Below are positions 26,947 through 35,834 of a DNA stretch of 64,000 nt, piece by piece (positions within the stretch are counted from its first letter, which is position 1; every line of letters begins with the position of its first letter). The notes beneath the pieces were generated by a model, which had not been told where the DNA came from, searched no databases, and saw only the letters and a program-made list of their open reading frames with translations. Made by a program: the position numbers and the translations under genes. This stretch comes from an uncultured Bacteroides sp. (GTDB lineage Bacteria; Bacteroidota; Bacteroidia; Bacteroidales; Bacteroidaceae). The DNA is taken from the NCBI RefSeq assembly GCF_963675905.1, contig NZ_OY780936.1, forward strand, positions 3,729,946 through 3,793,945, given 5' to 3'.

Positions 26947-28092
26947 TTATAATGGTTGGACATTGGAGAATTCATGAATCATCAGCCCGTTGTTATTCGT
27001 ATTGATCGTGATTGTACATTTCTTCATATCTAACGAACCACTCATCTTCCAGAGATGATCCCACTGAGACCATGCAAATTCTCTGAGCTCATAGAACTGG
27101 GGTGTCTCATTGCCGGTGGGACGTTCCGAACTTACACCATCTACCCTTCCCCAGCATTTGTCGGCTCCATTTACAGTGGCAATAAAGTAGTACCTATCTT
27201 CAACCCAACTCAACCAGGAAGGAGGGTTTGTTTCCGGTCTGTCTGCCTGGACAAACTCAATTTTGCAATTATCTGCCTTGAAAACTCCGTTCTGGGTATA
27301 ACCAAGGTTCCCCATCGCGTTGAACGTTGCCCCCCAGATTGCTCTTACATTGGAGATCCGGTCAACAATCAGTGCCTGGGTATTTAAATCAACGGTTATT
27401 CTGTATACCTCACCCGCTTTACTGGCCGAAAGGTTATATGTACCGTCACCTTCTTTAATCTTCCCCGTAGGATCTGCATAGCAAACAAACGCGTCTGCAT
27501 CGGTAGGACTGCTCTTAAAGTAGATATTTCCGTCAATCGGAGCTTTTGTATAGATTACAAAGACTCCTTCGGCTGCATTTCTCATAGCCAAACCACCGGT
27601 TCCGTTGTTTTCTGTTGCGGACCCATATAAGTAAAGAGTACTTCCTGCATAGTCAATACCATCCCCTCGAGTAACTGCGATCTCTTTGGTGAGATTGGAT
27701 TTCTGTACGTTGCCACCTTTTGATACTGTGACGGTCCAGATCAGTTTCCCTGTACTCGATGTGGCTACTCCGGTTTTCCGGGCAATCGTATTTAACAATG
27801 CATGTGTAATGGTTAACTGAGGTTCTACGCCCAAATCACTGAAAGTTCGGTACACCGGGTTCTTGAAATCTCCACCAGCTTTATCGAATAACACTTCATA
27901 AGTCGTGTACCCTTGTTCGGCTCCACCTCCGGTCCATGAAAGTACAATGTTCTCTTTTGATGCCAGATCAATCGTCACAGACTCTGGCGAATTCAAGGTA
28001 GTCGGCACGGAAAATTTATCCGAAAAATTGTAATCCTCTTGGCAACTAACGACCATCAATGCCAATGTGATTATCCACAATATTTTTTTCAT
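26947..28092 (-). CDS. SusE/SusF-like outer-membrane glycan-binding lipoprotein
   Basis: 381 residues with a lipoprotein signal peptide (MKKILWIITLALMVVSCQED). The N-terminal SusE domain shows DLASKENIVLSWTGGGAEQG at about 45-65. A linker domain and a C-terminal SusF/SusE-type starch-binding-like region follow, with GTYNLSASKAGEVYRITVDL and the tryptophan-rich ETNPPSWLSWVEDRYYFIAT. It would sit on the cell surface and hold mannan near the SusCD importer. Its place right after susD is the standard Sus arrangement. Confidence 0.85.
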   Translation of the reverse strand: MKKILWIITLALMVVSCQEDYNFSDKFSVPTTLNSPESVTIDLASKENIVLSWTGGGAEQGYTTYEVLFDKAGGDFKNPVYRTFSDLGVEPQLTITHALLNTIARKTGVATSSTGKLIWTVTVSKGGNVQKSNLTKEIAVTRGDGIDYAGSTLYLYGSATENNGTGGLAMRNAAEGVFVIYTKAPIDGNIYFKSSPTDADAFVCYADPTGKIKEGDGTYNLSASKAGEVYRITVDLNTQALIVDRISNVRAIWGATFNAMGNLGYTQNGVFKADNCKIEFVQADRPETNPPSWLSWVEDRYYFIATVNGADKCWGRVDGVSSERPTGNETPQFYELREFAWSQWDHLWKMSGSLDMKKCTITINTNNNGLMIHEFSNVQPL

Positions 28093-28110
28093 ACTTGTCT
28101 ATTTTATTGA

Positions 28111-29718
28111 TTACCAATTGGTATTCTGTACCAGATTCTTGTTTAAGTCTCTTTCTGTTTGAGGCATCGGCCACAGGTAATGCTTTTCTTTGTTAAATGT
28201 TCTGTTTTCCACCCTTACATATCCATTATCTGCACCTACTATATCACCGGTTTTTAATCCATGACACCAGCCGTTCATAACATTCTCGGCAGTATGCCAT
28301 CTGATAATATCGTTTCGACGAAGTCCTTCGAAGGCTAGTTCAGAACGACGTTCCCTGCGAACAATCTCAATCAACTCTTGGTTTGAACTGCCTGTCGGAA
28401 AGTTCAGGGCTGCCTGGTCTGTAAAGCCGGCTCTTGCCCGAATTGGCTTGATGGTAGCATTCCAGGTGGTGGCATCCAGGGTTCCTGTTTCCGCAGCCGC
28501 CTCGGCATTCATCAGAAGAATATCCGCATAACGTATCAGAATGATATTCAACCCGGAAGATAGGTTTACAATGGTGCTGTGATCCTTGTCCCAGTACTTT
28601 TTCAGGTAATAACCGGTAGGAGTACAATCTGAGCTAAATCCATATCCGTCCTTGTTGGCACCCTTATCGCAATTGATTACCGATTGCGAGCCATCGGCCA
28701 TTAGATAACTGTTGCTGGTATAGATCACCGTTGCAGCCAGACGCGGATCGCGGTTCTGATAGGGTTTGGAAGCCGAATAAACCGAACTTTTATCAATGGG
28801 CTGACCGTCAGACGCCACGTAGCTGTTTACCAGTTCCTGCAGAGGAGCCAGCTGTGAATATCCACCCAGCGATGGTGGAAGGAACATATACTCCACGTTA
28901 TGTTCCCTGGTATTGAGCATGTACTGAATATCGAGTATTACTTCGGAATTCCCTTCGTTGGCCGAGTAAAACAGCCCTTCATAGCTTGGAAACAAAGCAA
29001 ATTTACCACCATTGATAATCTGGCCTGTCACTGTTTTTACTTCCGCATACTTTCCTTCAAACAATAAGATTCTGGCTTTCAATCCCATGGCCGCGTATCG
29101 GTTGATGCGCCCCTTATCCGTACTGGAATAGGATTCTGGTAAATAGTTGTTATCGATAATCTCATTCAAGTCATCCAATAAACTTTTCACTATCTCAGCC
29201 CTGGGTGTTCTGGGAACAGATTGTGATTCGGCAATGGAAACTGTCTTAGTAAAAAACGGGATATCACCGAATTTCGAATACAACTCAAAATACATATAGG
29301 CCCTTATCACCTTGGCTTCGGCCATGTACCTGTTCTTTAGCTCTGAGGTGAGTCCCGGCACTTTATCAATATTATCCAGCAGGATGTTACAATTTCGTAT
29401 CCCTGCATACTTGCTTGACCACACCGATTGTACATACCCGTCACTGGTCGAATAAGATCCGTTGCCAATGGCCTGGTTATAACCTGCCTTGCAGTAAGCA
29501 TTATCTGACATCGCATCACTGAAAATCACTTCATTAGCACTCATCAGGTTGGTGTAGCAGGTATTCAGTGCATCAATGGCTGCCTCGTTTTTTCCCCAGA
29601 AATTCGAATCACTCATCTGATCGTAGGGATTCACATTCAAATCAACACACGATGTCGATAAGAGCATAGTCAGAAACGAAATCGCGGTTATGCCAAGTTT
29701 TAATTTATTATTTTTCAT
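28111..29718 (-). CDS. SusD-like outer-membrane glycan-binding lipoprotein
   Basis: About 535 residues from the ATG at 29718 (an ATG four codons upstream is possible). Signal peptide and lipobox: KLGITAISFLTMLLSTSC. Typical SusD/RagB features include VDLNVNPYDQMSDSNFW, the N-terminal TPR helices with AEAKVIRAYMYFELYSKFGD, and the C-terminal RYADILLMNAEAAAETG and RRERRSELAFEGLRRNDIIR, ending in HYLWPMPQTERDLN. It forms the lid over the SusC barrel and binds the incoming oligosaccharide. It follows susC by 13 bases. Confidence 0.96.
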   Translation of the reverse strand: MKNNKLKLGITAISFLTMLLSTSCVDLNVNPYDQMSDSNFWGKNEAAIDALNTCYTNLMSANEVIFSDAMSDNAYCKAGYNQAIGNGSYSTSDGYVQSVWSSKYAGIRNCNILLDNIDKVPGLTSELKNRYMAEAKVIRAYMYFELYSKFGDIPFFTKTVSIAESQSVPRTPRAEIVKSLLDDLNEIIDNNYLPESYSSTDKGRINRYAAMGLKARILLFEGKYAEVKTVTGQIINGGKFALFPSYEGLFYSANEGNSEVILDIQYMLNTREHNVEYMFLPPSLGGYSQLAPLQELVNSYVASDGQPIDKSSVYSASKPYQNRDPRLAATVIYTSNSYLMADGSQSVINCDKGANKDGYGFSSDCTPTGYYLKKYWDKDHSTIVNLSSGLNIILIRYADILLMNAEAAAETGTLDATTWNATIKPIRARAGFTDQAALNFPTGSSNQELIEIVRRERRSELAFEGLRRNDIIRWHTAENVMNGWCHGLKTGDIVGADNGYVRVENRTFNKEKHYLWPMPQTERDLNKNLVQNTNW

Positions 29719-29731
29719 TATGTCATTCATT

Positions 29732-32704
29732 TTATAGAGTTAAATTCAATCCTATTGAAGCCACTTTGGAAACAGGATATATTCTTCCTCCCGTTGCGGC
29801 CGTTGTTTCAGGATCCCATCCGCCAATCATCTTATTCAAGGTCAGCATATTTTCTCCGGTCACAAATATCCTGAGTCGGTTTACACCTACCTTTTTAGTC
29901 AGCATGGTTGGTAAGGTATAACCTAACTGAATGTTCTTCAAACGTAAATAGGCACCATTCTGAATCCAGAAATCGGATTTGGCCGCATTGTTGGTCGATT
30001 CTGATCCAACCGTCAGACGGGGATACGATGCATTTGGATTCTGTGGAGTCCATCGGTCAATATGGAAATCAAAGGCGGGTCCTTCGTTGTTGTTGTGAAA
30101 TGCTTCCACCGATTCGCCTCGGAGCCATACACTTCGTTGACCCACTCCTTGCCAGAACATTGAGAAATCAAATCCCTTGTAACTAAATCCATAATTAAAG
30201 CCGAACGAATATCGAGGGAATGGATTACCCAATACAAAACGGTCATCGGCATTAATAATTCCATCTCCGTTTTTGTCAACGTAGCGGATATCTCCGGGCT
30301 TGGGTGTTACCCCGTCCAGATGAGGACCGGCCTCTACTTCCGCCTGGTTCTGGAAGAATCCGTTCGAACGGTATGCATAATAGGAATTGATGGGATACCC
30401 TTCTTTAATGATTGTATTTATGTCGTATCCGTTAATCCATTCCTGTCCGTGAGTGTCCACAACCTTGTTCTTGCTGTCAAACACATTAGCCGAAAGAGAA
30501 TGTTGCATTTTACCAGTCTTAAACTTATAATTCACGGAAAATTCCCATCCTGCATTCTGAACCTTTCCGGCATTCTGAATAGGACTACCACCTCCAAAAG
30601 TAGAGGGCACCGGCAGACCTATCAGAATGTCGTAAGTCATGTTATGGAAATAATCAAAGACCAAGTTCAGTGAATTATCCAGGAATCCAATGTCGGTACC
30701 TATATCAAACATCCTCGTAGTTTCCCATTTCAGGTTGGTATTTACAGAAGATACATTCGAAACACTAACCACATTGTTATTGAAACTATACCCGTTGGCA
30801 ATCGATACAGAAGGAATGTAAGCATAATCGCTTATTCTGTTATTACCAACCAATCCCAACGAAGAGCGTACCTTTAAGGATGGCAGTTTACTGCCCAGGT
30901 TGGTGTAGAAAGGTTCTTCCGAAACTCTCCATGCGGCCGATACAGAAGGAAATATCCCCGAACGGTTTCCTTTGGCAAATTTGGAAGAATAGTCATCTCG
31001 CAAATTAAATTCAAAAAGATATTTTTCCTTGAAGTTATAGTTCAGGCGCATAAATCCCGAATAAATTGACCTGTCACTTTTCCATCCCTGGTTTTCCACA
31101 TTTGTAGACTGGTAGCCGGCCATGATGTCAAAGTTAGGACTATCCACTTTACGCAATGTATAGAAGCTGTTATCCAGTCCGCTTTCATAGGAATATCCTA
31201 CCAAAGCTCCGAAGGCATGTTCTCCTATTTTTTTATCATAGGTCAGCATAATGTTGGATGTCAGGTTTTCGTTTCTACCAAAAGATTCGTTGATATGATT
31301 TTCCGTATCTCCGCTTCCAGGTATTGCCTGACGGTTTTCGTGGGTACGGTTGTTGTAAAGCTGTCCTCCAATCATTCCTTTCAATTTCAGCTCATCACAG
31401 AAGGCATACTCCGCATTTAATGATCCGGACAAATCGTCGTTGGAGTTCTGACGGTATCCGCCCACTTCAAGCCGGGCCAGAGAACTACTGTTACTACCCG
31501 ACGGATAGTTGTAATTCCCATTCTGTTTAATCGGATAGATCGGAGGCATACGCATCACCTGTTCCAGAATCCAGTCCGTCCAATAGGCATTGTCCTTGAT
31601 CTCATTCCTCGCATAGGCAATGTTGACACCATATTTAAATTTTTTGGTCAACTGCGTTTCTACATTCAGTCGGGCATTATATCTGTCCATTCCATAACCC
31701 GGGCCTACAAACAAACTTTTCTGATTCAAGTATCCGCAGGAGAACAATAAGTTCGTCTTATCATTTCCACTGGTCAGCGAGATATTATGAGACTGTTGCG
31801 AAGCCGTAGTTTTATAGACATCATCCAACCACTTATCGTTTGTCCCGCCATTTCTATAGGCATTGATCTGTTCCGGTGTAAATGCAATGCTTTTTCCCGA
31901 ATTCACCAGGGCCTCATTTCTCAGTTCGCAGTACACCCACGAATCTACCGGCTTAGGCAGGCTGGTTACACTTTGCAGTCCGTAGTTCATGTCGTAGCTC
32001 ACCGCCACCTTATTATCCTTATTTCCCTTTTTGGTCACAATCAGAATAACTCCGTTAGATGCTCTCGATCCATAGATTGCAGTCGATGAGGCATCTTTCA
32101 ACACTGAAATACTCTGAATATCCGAAGGATTCACATTCTGTATGTCACCGACCATCCCGTCAATCAGGACCAACGGATCGTTGTTATTCAAGGTGTTGAT
32201 ACCCCGTATGTTAATGCTTGGACGGTTACCTGGCTGTGAGTTGGTTTGCTGAATCGTTAATCCGGGAGTGGTTCCCTCTAACGCTTCCACTACATTTACC
32301 ACCGGTTTTCCCTCAAGCTCCTTTGTTGACACCGTAGAAACAGCTCCTGTGAGGTTCACTTTCTTTTGTGTGCCATACCCCACCACAACCACTTCGTCAA
32401 TGTTATGCACAGTTTCTGCCAGAACCACATTCATAACCTTTTTGGTCACTTTAAGTTCTTTCCTCTCGTAACCTATAAATGAAAAAACCAACGTGGCATT
32501 ATTACCTGAGACATTGATGGAATAATTCCCCTCAATGTCAGATATCGTCCCGATATTGGAACCTTTTACCTGAACGCTTGCTCCCATAATTGGATTGCCG
32601 TTTGCTTCGGTAATCGTTCCGGTAATTCGTCCTGTCTGTCCGTAAACTTGCTGCCCTATAATGAATATAAGTAACAATAGAAAAATAGAAGTTCTTTTTG
32701 CCAT
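29732..32704 (-). CDS. SusC-like TonB-dependent outer-membrane transporter
   Basis: 990 residues. A signal peptide (AKRTSIFLLLLIFIIGQQVYG) leads into a carboxypeptidase-like regulatory domain at about 25-100 (GRITGTITEANGNPIMGASV). The TonB box and plug follow (IDEVVVVGYGTQKKVNLTGA near 108), then the SusC signature of the plug (VLIDGMVGDIQNVNPSDIQS) and a 22-strand barrel. It imports mannan oligosaccharides using TonB/ExbBD energy, in complex with the SusD protein. It lies 53 bases downstream of the phosphomannose isomerase gene on the same strand. Confidence 0.96.
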   Translation of the reverse strand: MAKRTSIFLLLLIFIIGQQVYGQTGRITGTITEANGNPIMGASVQVKGSNIGTISDIEGNYSINVSGNNATLVFSFIGYERKELKVTKKVMNVVLAETVHNIDEVVVVGYGTQKKVNLTGAVSTVSTKELEGKPVVNVVEALEGTTPGLTIQQTNSQPGNRPSINIRGINTLNNNDPLVLIDGMVGDIQNVNPSDIQSISVLKDASSTAIYGSRASNGVILIVTKKGNKDNKVAVSYDMNYGLQSVTSLPKPVDSWVYCELRNEALVNSGKSIAFTPEQINAYRNGGTNDKWLDDVYKTTASQQSHNISLTSGNDKTNLLFSCGYLNQKSLFVGPGYGMDRYNARLNVETQLTKKFKYGVNIAYARNEIKDNAYWTDWILEQVMRMPPIYPIKQNGNYNYPSGSNSSSLARLEVGGYRQNSNDDLSGSLNAEYAFCDELKLKGMIGGQLYNNRTHENRQAIPGSGDTENHINESFGRNENLTSNIMLTYDKKIGEHAFGALVGYSYESGLDNSFYTLRKVDSPNFDIMAGYQSTNVENQGWKSDRSIYSGFMRLNYNFKEKYLFEFNLRDDYSSKFAKGNRSGIFPSVSAAWRVSEEPFYTNLGSKLPSLKVRSSLGLVGNNRISDYAYIPSVSIANGYSFNNNVVSVSNVSSVNTNLKWETTRMFDIGTDIGFLDNSLNLVFDYFHNMTYDILIGLPVPSTFGGGSPIQNAGKVQNAGWEFSVNYKFKTGKMQHSLSANVFDSKNKVVDTHGQEWINGYDINTIIKEGYPINSYYAYRSNGFFQNQAEVEAGPHLDGVTPKPGDIRYVDKNGDGIINADDRFVLGNPFPRYSFGFNYGFSYKGFDFSMFWQGVGQRSVWLRGESVEAFHNNNEGPAFDFHIDRWTPQNPNASYPRLTVGSESTNNAAKSDFWIQNGAYLRLKNIQLGYTLPTMLTKKVGVNRLRIFVTGENMLTLNKMIGGWDPETTAATGGRIYPVSKVASIGLNLTL

Positions 32705-32757
32705 AATGTTCTTTTTAAATATCAGAAATGAAGATTATTAATCAATAAGTATTTTTG

Positions 32758-34500
32758 TTAAGCCTGATGCCTGACGTAAGCTTTAATGGTTGCGCAAAGT
32801 TTGCCTTCACTCTCTCCGTAGGGACGAATGGTGTATTCTCCCACCTCCGCCGGAACAATGAATGTTTCGGCATAGTGAACCACAAACGGACTGAATTGAT
32901 GGTTGGGACTTTCAACAATTGCTTCACTTCCTTCCACCAGGTTCAACACATTCACGCTGTTGGCAGTCTGGTGGTGAACCGTTTTGGTAAACCAATGCCT
33001 GCGGGTTTCAATGAATTCATTGGGGTGCAGACCGGTTTTTTCTTCCCACCATCCATCGCCTTCAGACATCCGCTGCACCTGGTTCACCAAATGCTTCTGG
33101 CAATATTGGGTATCCCTATTCCACTGAATTACATTGGCTCCATGAGCTATGTTGATCGGGCGCGGCCTTCCATCCAGCCCCAGGCGTCCCCAGTCATAGA
33201 GTTTGAAGGTGAAAATATAAGGAGTCGCACTTATTTCGAGCACCATTCCATTAGTTCCGGAGCAGTGCACTGTTCCGTTTGGAATCAGAAAATGATCATG
33301 TTTTTTTGCCGGGAATTTATTCACATACCTTTCCGTATCAAACGGAGCACCGGTCTCCTGCGATTTTTCCAGATCCTCCACCATCGCTTGCGGATCACAA
33401 CCGGTTTTCATTCCCAGATAAACCACAGCGTCGGGTCGGGCATCCAACAGATAATAGCTTTCATCCTGCGTGTAGCTCATCCCGAAATGTTCGTGAATAT
33501 ATTGTCGGGTGGGATGCACCTGCAAACTAAGGTTTCCTCCCTGAATAGTGTCCAGAAAATCAAAACGGATGGGAAATTCTTTTCCGAATCTCGATTCCAC
33601 AGGTTCACCCAGTAACTCGGTTGCTTTATAGAAAACAAGATTGATGGCTGGCACCTCAATAAACTCTCCTTCTACTTCGAACAAAAGGCTGTTCTCTTCG
33701 GGTACACAGTCAAAAGCCCAGGCATAGTTAGGTTTCGATGCATCCAGTCCGCATACTTTCTTCATCCATTGCCCGCCCCACGGTCCCGGATCAAAATAAG
33801 GAACCAGCCGGAAAGGAGTCTTTGAAAGAGCCGTCAGTCCATCCAGCAAAGTCCGGGCGGCAATCATTCTGGGTTCATCCTTGATCGTCGAATCGAGCCA
33901 GTAATCAGCCTTCTCAAACAGTTGTTGCTTCAACCTGTCACACACGCGCCAATCCACAAAGAATCCACGTTTGTACTTAATGCTAGGTGCTTCTTCTGCA
34001 TTTCTGATACCAATGTTATTGACCTCGTTCCTGCGTTGCCTGAGCTGAATTTCCCAGCGAGGCATATCGGCATAAACCAGGCAATCGTATTTCTCGGCTA
34101 TGAGCGATGCTGCGTAGCCATATAATACAACCAGTCCGGTCGATTTATTTATTTTACCGCGAATCTTCTCTACCTTTTCCGGGTCCAGGTAATCATTCAG
34201 TGTGAGTCGGGTCATGTAGCCAAAAATCTCATCGTCGGTCACATCGGGATGAACCATCTCCCGGATTTTATCTTCAGGATAAAAGGCGTCGTCGGTAAGC
34301 AGAAATAAGCCGGCATTCAACTTTTCGAATTCACGAATCAGTTCGTCGTGATACACTCCTTGATAGCACTCAACTATTAAAATATAGCGTTGTGAGGGCG
34401 AAGTGCTGATCTTTACATTCAGTTCATCCTTTATTGCATTCCAGCCGGCATATGCTTTTCCATTCATCCGGAAGAAAGGTCTTTTTTCGTAGTTTGTCAT
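32758..34500 (-). CDS. Class I phosphomannose isomerase with kinase-like N-terminal extension
   Basis: 580 residues, much longer than the usual 300-400. The C-terminal part from about residue 240 is a class I mannose-6-phosphate isomerase: PYFDPGPWGGQWMKKVCGLD, the zinc-binding QGGNLSLQVHPTRQYIHEHF, and PNGTVHCSGTNGMVLEIS. Residues 1-220 resemble a uridine-kinase/P-loop fold (FLLTDDAFYPEDKIREMVHP, GLVVLYGYAASLIAEKYDCL, RWEIQLRQRRNE), but the Walker A position reads VECYQGVYHDEL with no GK[ST]. It would convert mannose-6-phosphate to fructose-6-phosphate. It is the first gene of the mannan operon and faces the AraC regulator. Confidence 0.85.
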   Translation of the reverse strand: MTNYEKRPFFRMNGKAYAGWNAIKDELNVKISTSPSQRYILIVECYQGVYHDELIREFEKLNAGLFLLTDDAFYPEDKIREMVHPDVTDDEIFGYMTRLTLNDYLDPEKVEKIRGKINKSTGLVVLYGYAASLIAEKYDCLVYADMPRWEIQLRQRRNEVNNIGIRNAEEAPSIKYKRGFFVDWRVCDRLKQQLFEKADYWLDSTIKDEPRMIAARTLLDGLTALSKTPFRLVPYFDPGPWGGQWMKKVCGLDASKPNYAWAFDCVPEENSLLFEVEGEFIEVPAINLVFYKATELLGEPVESRFGKEFPIRFDFLDTIQGGNLSLQVHPTRQYIHEHFGMSYTQDESYYLLDARPDAVVYLGMKTGCDPQAMVEDLEKSQETGAPFDTERYVNKFPAKKHDHFLIPNGTVHCSGTNGMVLEISATPYIFTFKLYDWGRLGLDGRPRPINIAHGANVIQWNRDTQYCQKHLVNQVQRMSEGDGWWEEKTGLHPNEFIETRRHWFTKTVHHQTANSVNVLNLVEGSEAIVESPNHQFSPFVVHYAETFIVPAEVGEYTIRPYGESEGKLCATIKAYVRHQA

Positions 34501-34512
34501 ATCTTCAATCTA

Positions 34513-34546
34513 TTTGTTTGCAAATATCCTTCTATTTGCAAACAAA
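34513..34546. promoter_or_regulatory. Operator-like inverted repeat between the mannan operon and its regulator
   Basis: TTTGTTTGCAAATA (34513-34526) and TATTTGCAAACAAA (34533-34546) are perfect 14-base complements separated by 6 bases. Each half contains its own TTTGCAAA palindrome. It begins 12 bases upstream of the phosphomannose isomerase ATG and ends 6 bases before the -7 box of the AraC gene, so a bound protein could control both directions. Confidence 0.75.
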
Positions 34547-34552
34547 AAACTA

Positions 34553-34560
34553 TAACTTTG
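34553..34560 (+). promoter_or_regulatory. -7 promoter box for the AraC-type gene
   Basis: TAACTTTG matches TAnnTTTG and lies 45 bases ahead of the chosen ATG at 34606. The operator-like repeat occupies the -15 to -50 zone of this promoter. The longer frame starting at 34558 would begin inside the box and is rejected. Confidence 0.65.
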
Positions 34561-34605
34561 CTGCTATTAAGTTGTACTATCTTACGAATCTATCATTTCA
34601 ATACT

Positions 34606-35496
34606 ATGCCACAGATAAAAGAAGGATTTAAAGGTCAGCGGCTGATTACCATCAGCACGGAAGTTCTATCAAATAATCGGAATAATCCACTGATCCAGAA
34701 CCTTTACATAACTAAAATCGGTTTTTTCCCAGCCGTTAAGTATCATTATGTTAATAAAGAAAACGGAGTGGATTATTACATCCTTCTCTATTGCACATCG
34801 GGCGAAGGATGGTATAAAATAGGAGAAAAGAACTATGTGATCAAGGAAAATCAATACGTGATTCTACCTCCCAACGTACCTTATAGCTTTGGGGCCAACA
34901 CCGCCAATCCCTGGACCATTTACTGGCTTCATTTCAAGGGGAAAATAGCCTCTTCGTTTTTTGTCCCTCCCGTTATTCCCCGGCATATTTTGCCGGAGCA
35001 GAACTCTCGTTTGCAAGACCGTATACAAATCTTCGAAGATATTTATGAAAACCTGGAGCTCAGTTACCACAGTGATCACTATGGTTATGCCTCCCTTTGT
35101 CTGTACCATTTCCTGGCATCGTTCAAGTACGTTGAACAGTTCCGACGCATCCGCTTTCAGGACGAAAATGAAAGCCGGTTCAGTGAAAAGGTCATTTATT
35201 ACATGCGCGAAAATGTGGAAAGCAACCTCTCGTTAGAGCAGCTGGCCGCCCACTTCGACTTTTCCCCCTCTCATTTCTCGGCGCTGTTTAAGAAAGAGAC
35301 CAAACAATCACCAATTAAATACTTCATTGCGCTAAAGGTTGAAAAAGCATGCCAGTACATTGAATTATCAAACCTGAAAATCTGCGATATATATCCCAAA
35401 CTCGGATTTCAGGATGCCGCCTATTTCACTCGTATTTTCACTAAGATAATGGGAATTTCTCCATCAAAGTACAGAGAAAGAGAAAGGCATAATTAA
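34606..35496 (+). CDS. AraC-family transcriptional regulator of the mannan operon
   Basis: 296 residues from the ATG at 34606. The N-terminal cupin-like sugar-sensing domain spans about 10-160 (YYILLYCTSGEGWYKIGEKN, YVILPPNVPYSFGANTANPW). The C-terminal double helix-turn-helix spans about 195-290 (SLEQLAAHFDFSPSHFSALF, then KLGFQDAAYFTRIFTKIMGI and SPSKYRERER). It is transcribed away from the mannan operon across a large inverted repeat, so it is its probable activator, responding to a mono- or oligosaccharide. Bacteroides mannan loci are more often controlled by hybrid two-component systems, so the AraC type is noteworthy. Confidence 0.88.
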   Translation: MPQIKEGFKGQRLITISTEVLSNNRNNPLIQNLYITKIGFFPAVKYHYVNKENGVDYYILLYCTSGEGWYKIGEKNYVIKENQYVILPPNVPYSFGANTANPWTIYWLHFKGKIASSFFVPPVIPRHILPEQNSRLQDRIQIFEDIYENLELSYHSDHYGYASLCLYHFLASFKYVEQFRRIRFQDENESRFSEKVIYYMRENVESNLSLEQLAAHFDFSPSHFSALFKKETKQSPIKYFIALKVEKACQYIELSNLKICDIYPKLGFQDAAYFTRIFTKIMGISPSKYRERERHN

Positions 35497-35768
35497 TATC
35501 AAAGGGAAAAACTACAACTTAAGACGGCCCATACCAAACAGGTCCTCCATTCATTTTCGAGGAAGAATAACTTGCTTTTGGCAGCTATCGAACTAATATT
35601 TGGACATGTGAAGCCGGATTATAGAATGGGAGAAACTATCTCAAATGAATTATGGGAGATGTAGAGAATACATTATTGACAGCAGTGATTTCAATATAAG
35701 AAGATGGATAAGAATAAATCTTCTTTTATACATTTAAATAATAGAATGCATAATTTTTTATAGCAAAA

Positions 35769-35808
35769 AATATAGAGAACCAAAAAATCAGATTCAGTTC
35801 TCTATATT
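35769..35808 (-). terminator. Terminator of the creatininase-family gene
   Basis: On the minus strand AATATAGAGAAC pairs with GTTCTCTATATT and is followed by TTTTTT. It lies 27 bases past the stop at 35835. The rest of 35497-35768 holds only a possible transposase fragment near 35521-35664. Confidence 0.75.
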
Positions 35809-35834
35809 ATGCTGTTCTACTTTTTAAGAATTGA

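Noticed and set aside
32755..33615. Long plus-strand open frame of 286 codons opposite the phosphomannose isomerase gene
   Set aside because: It is the antisense shadow of a well-supported gene in a G+C-richer region and has His/Phe/Pro-rich low-sense content.
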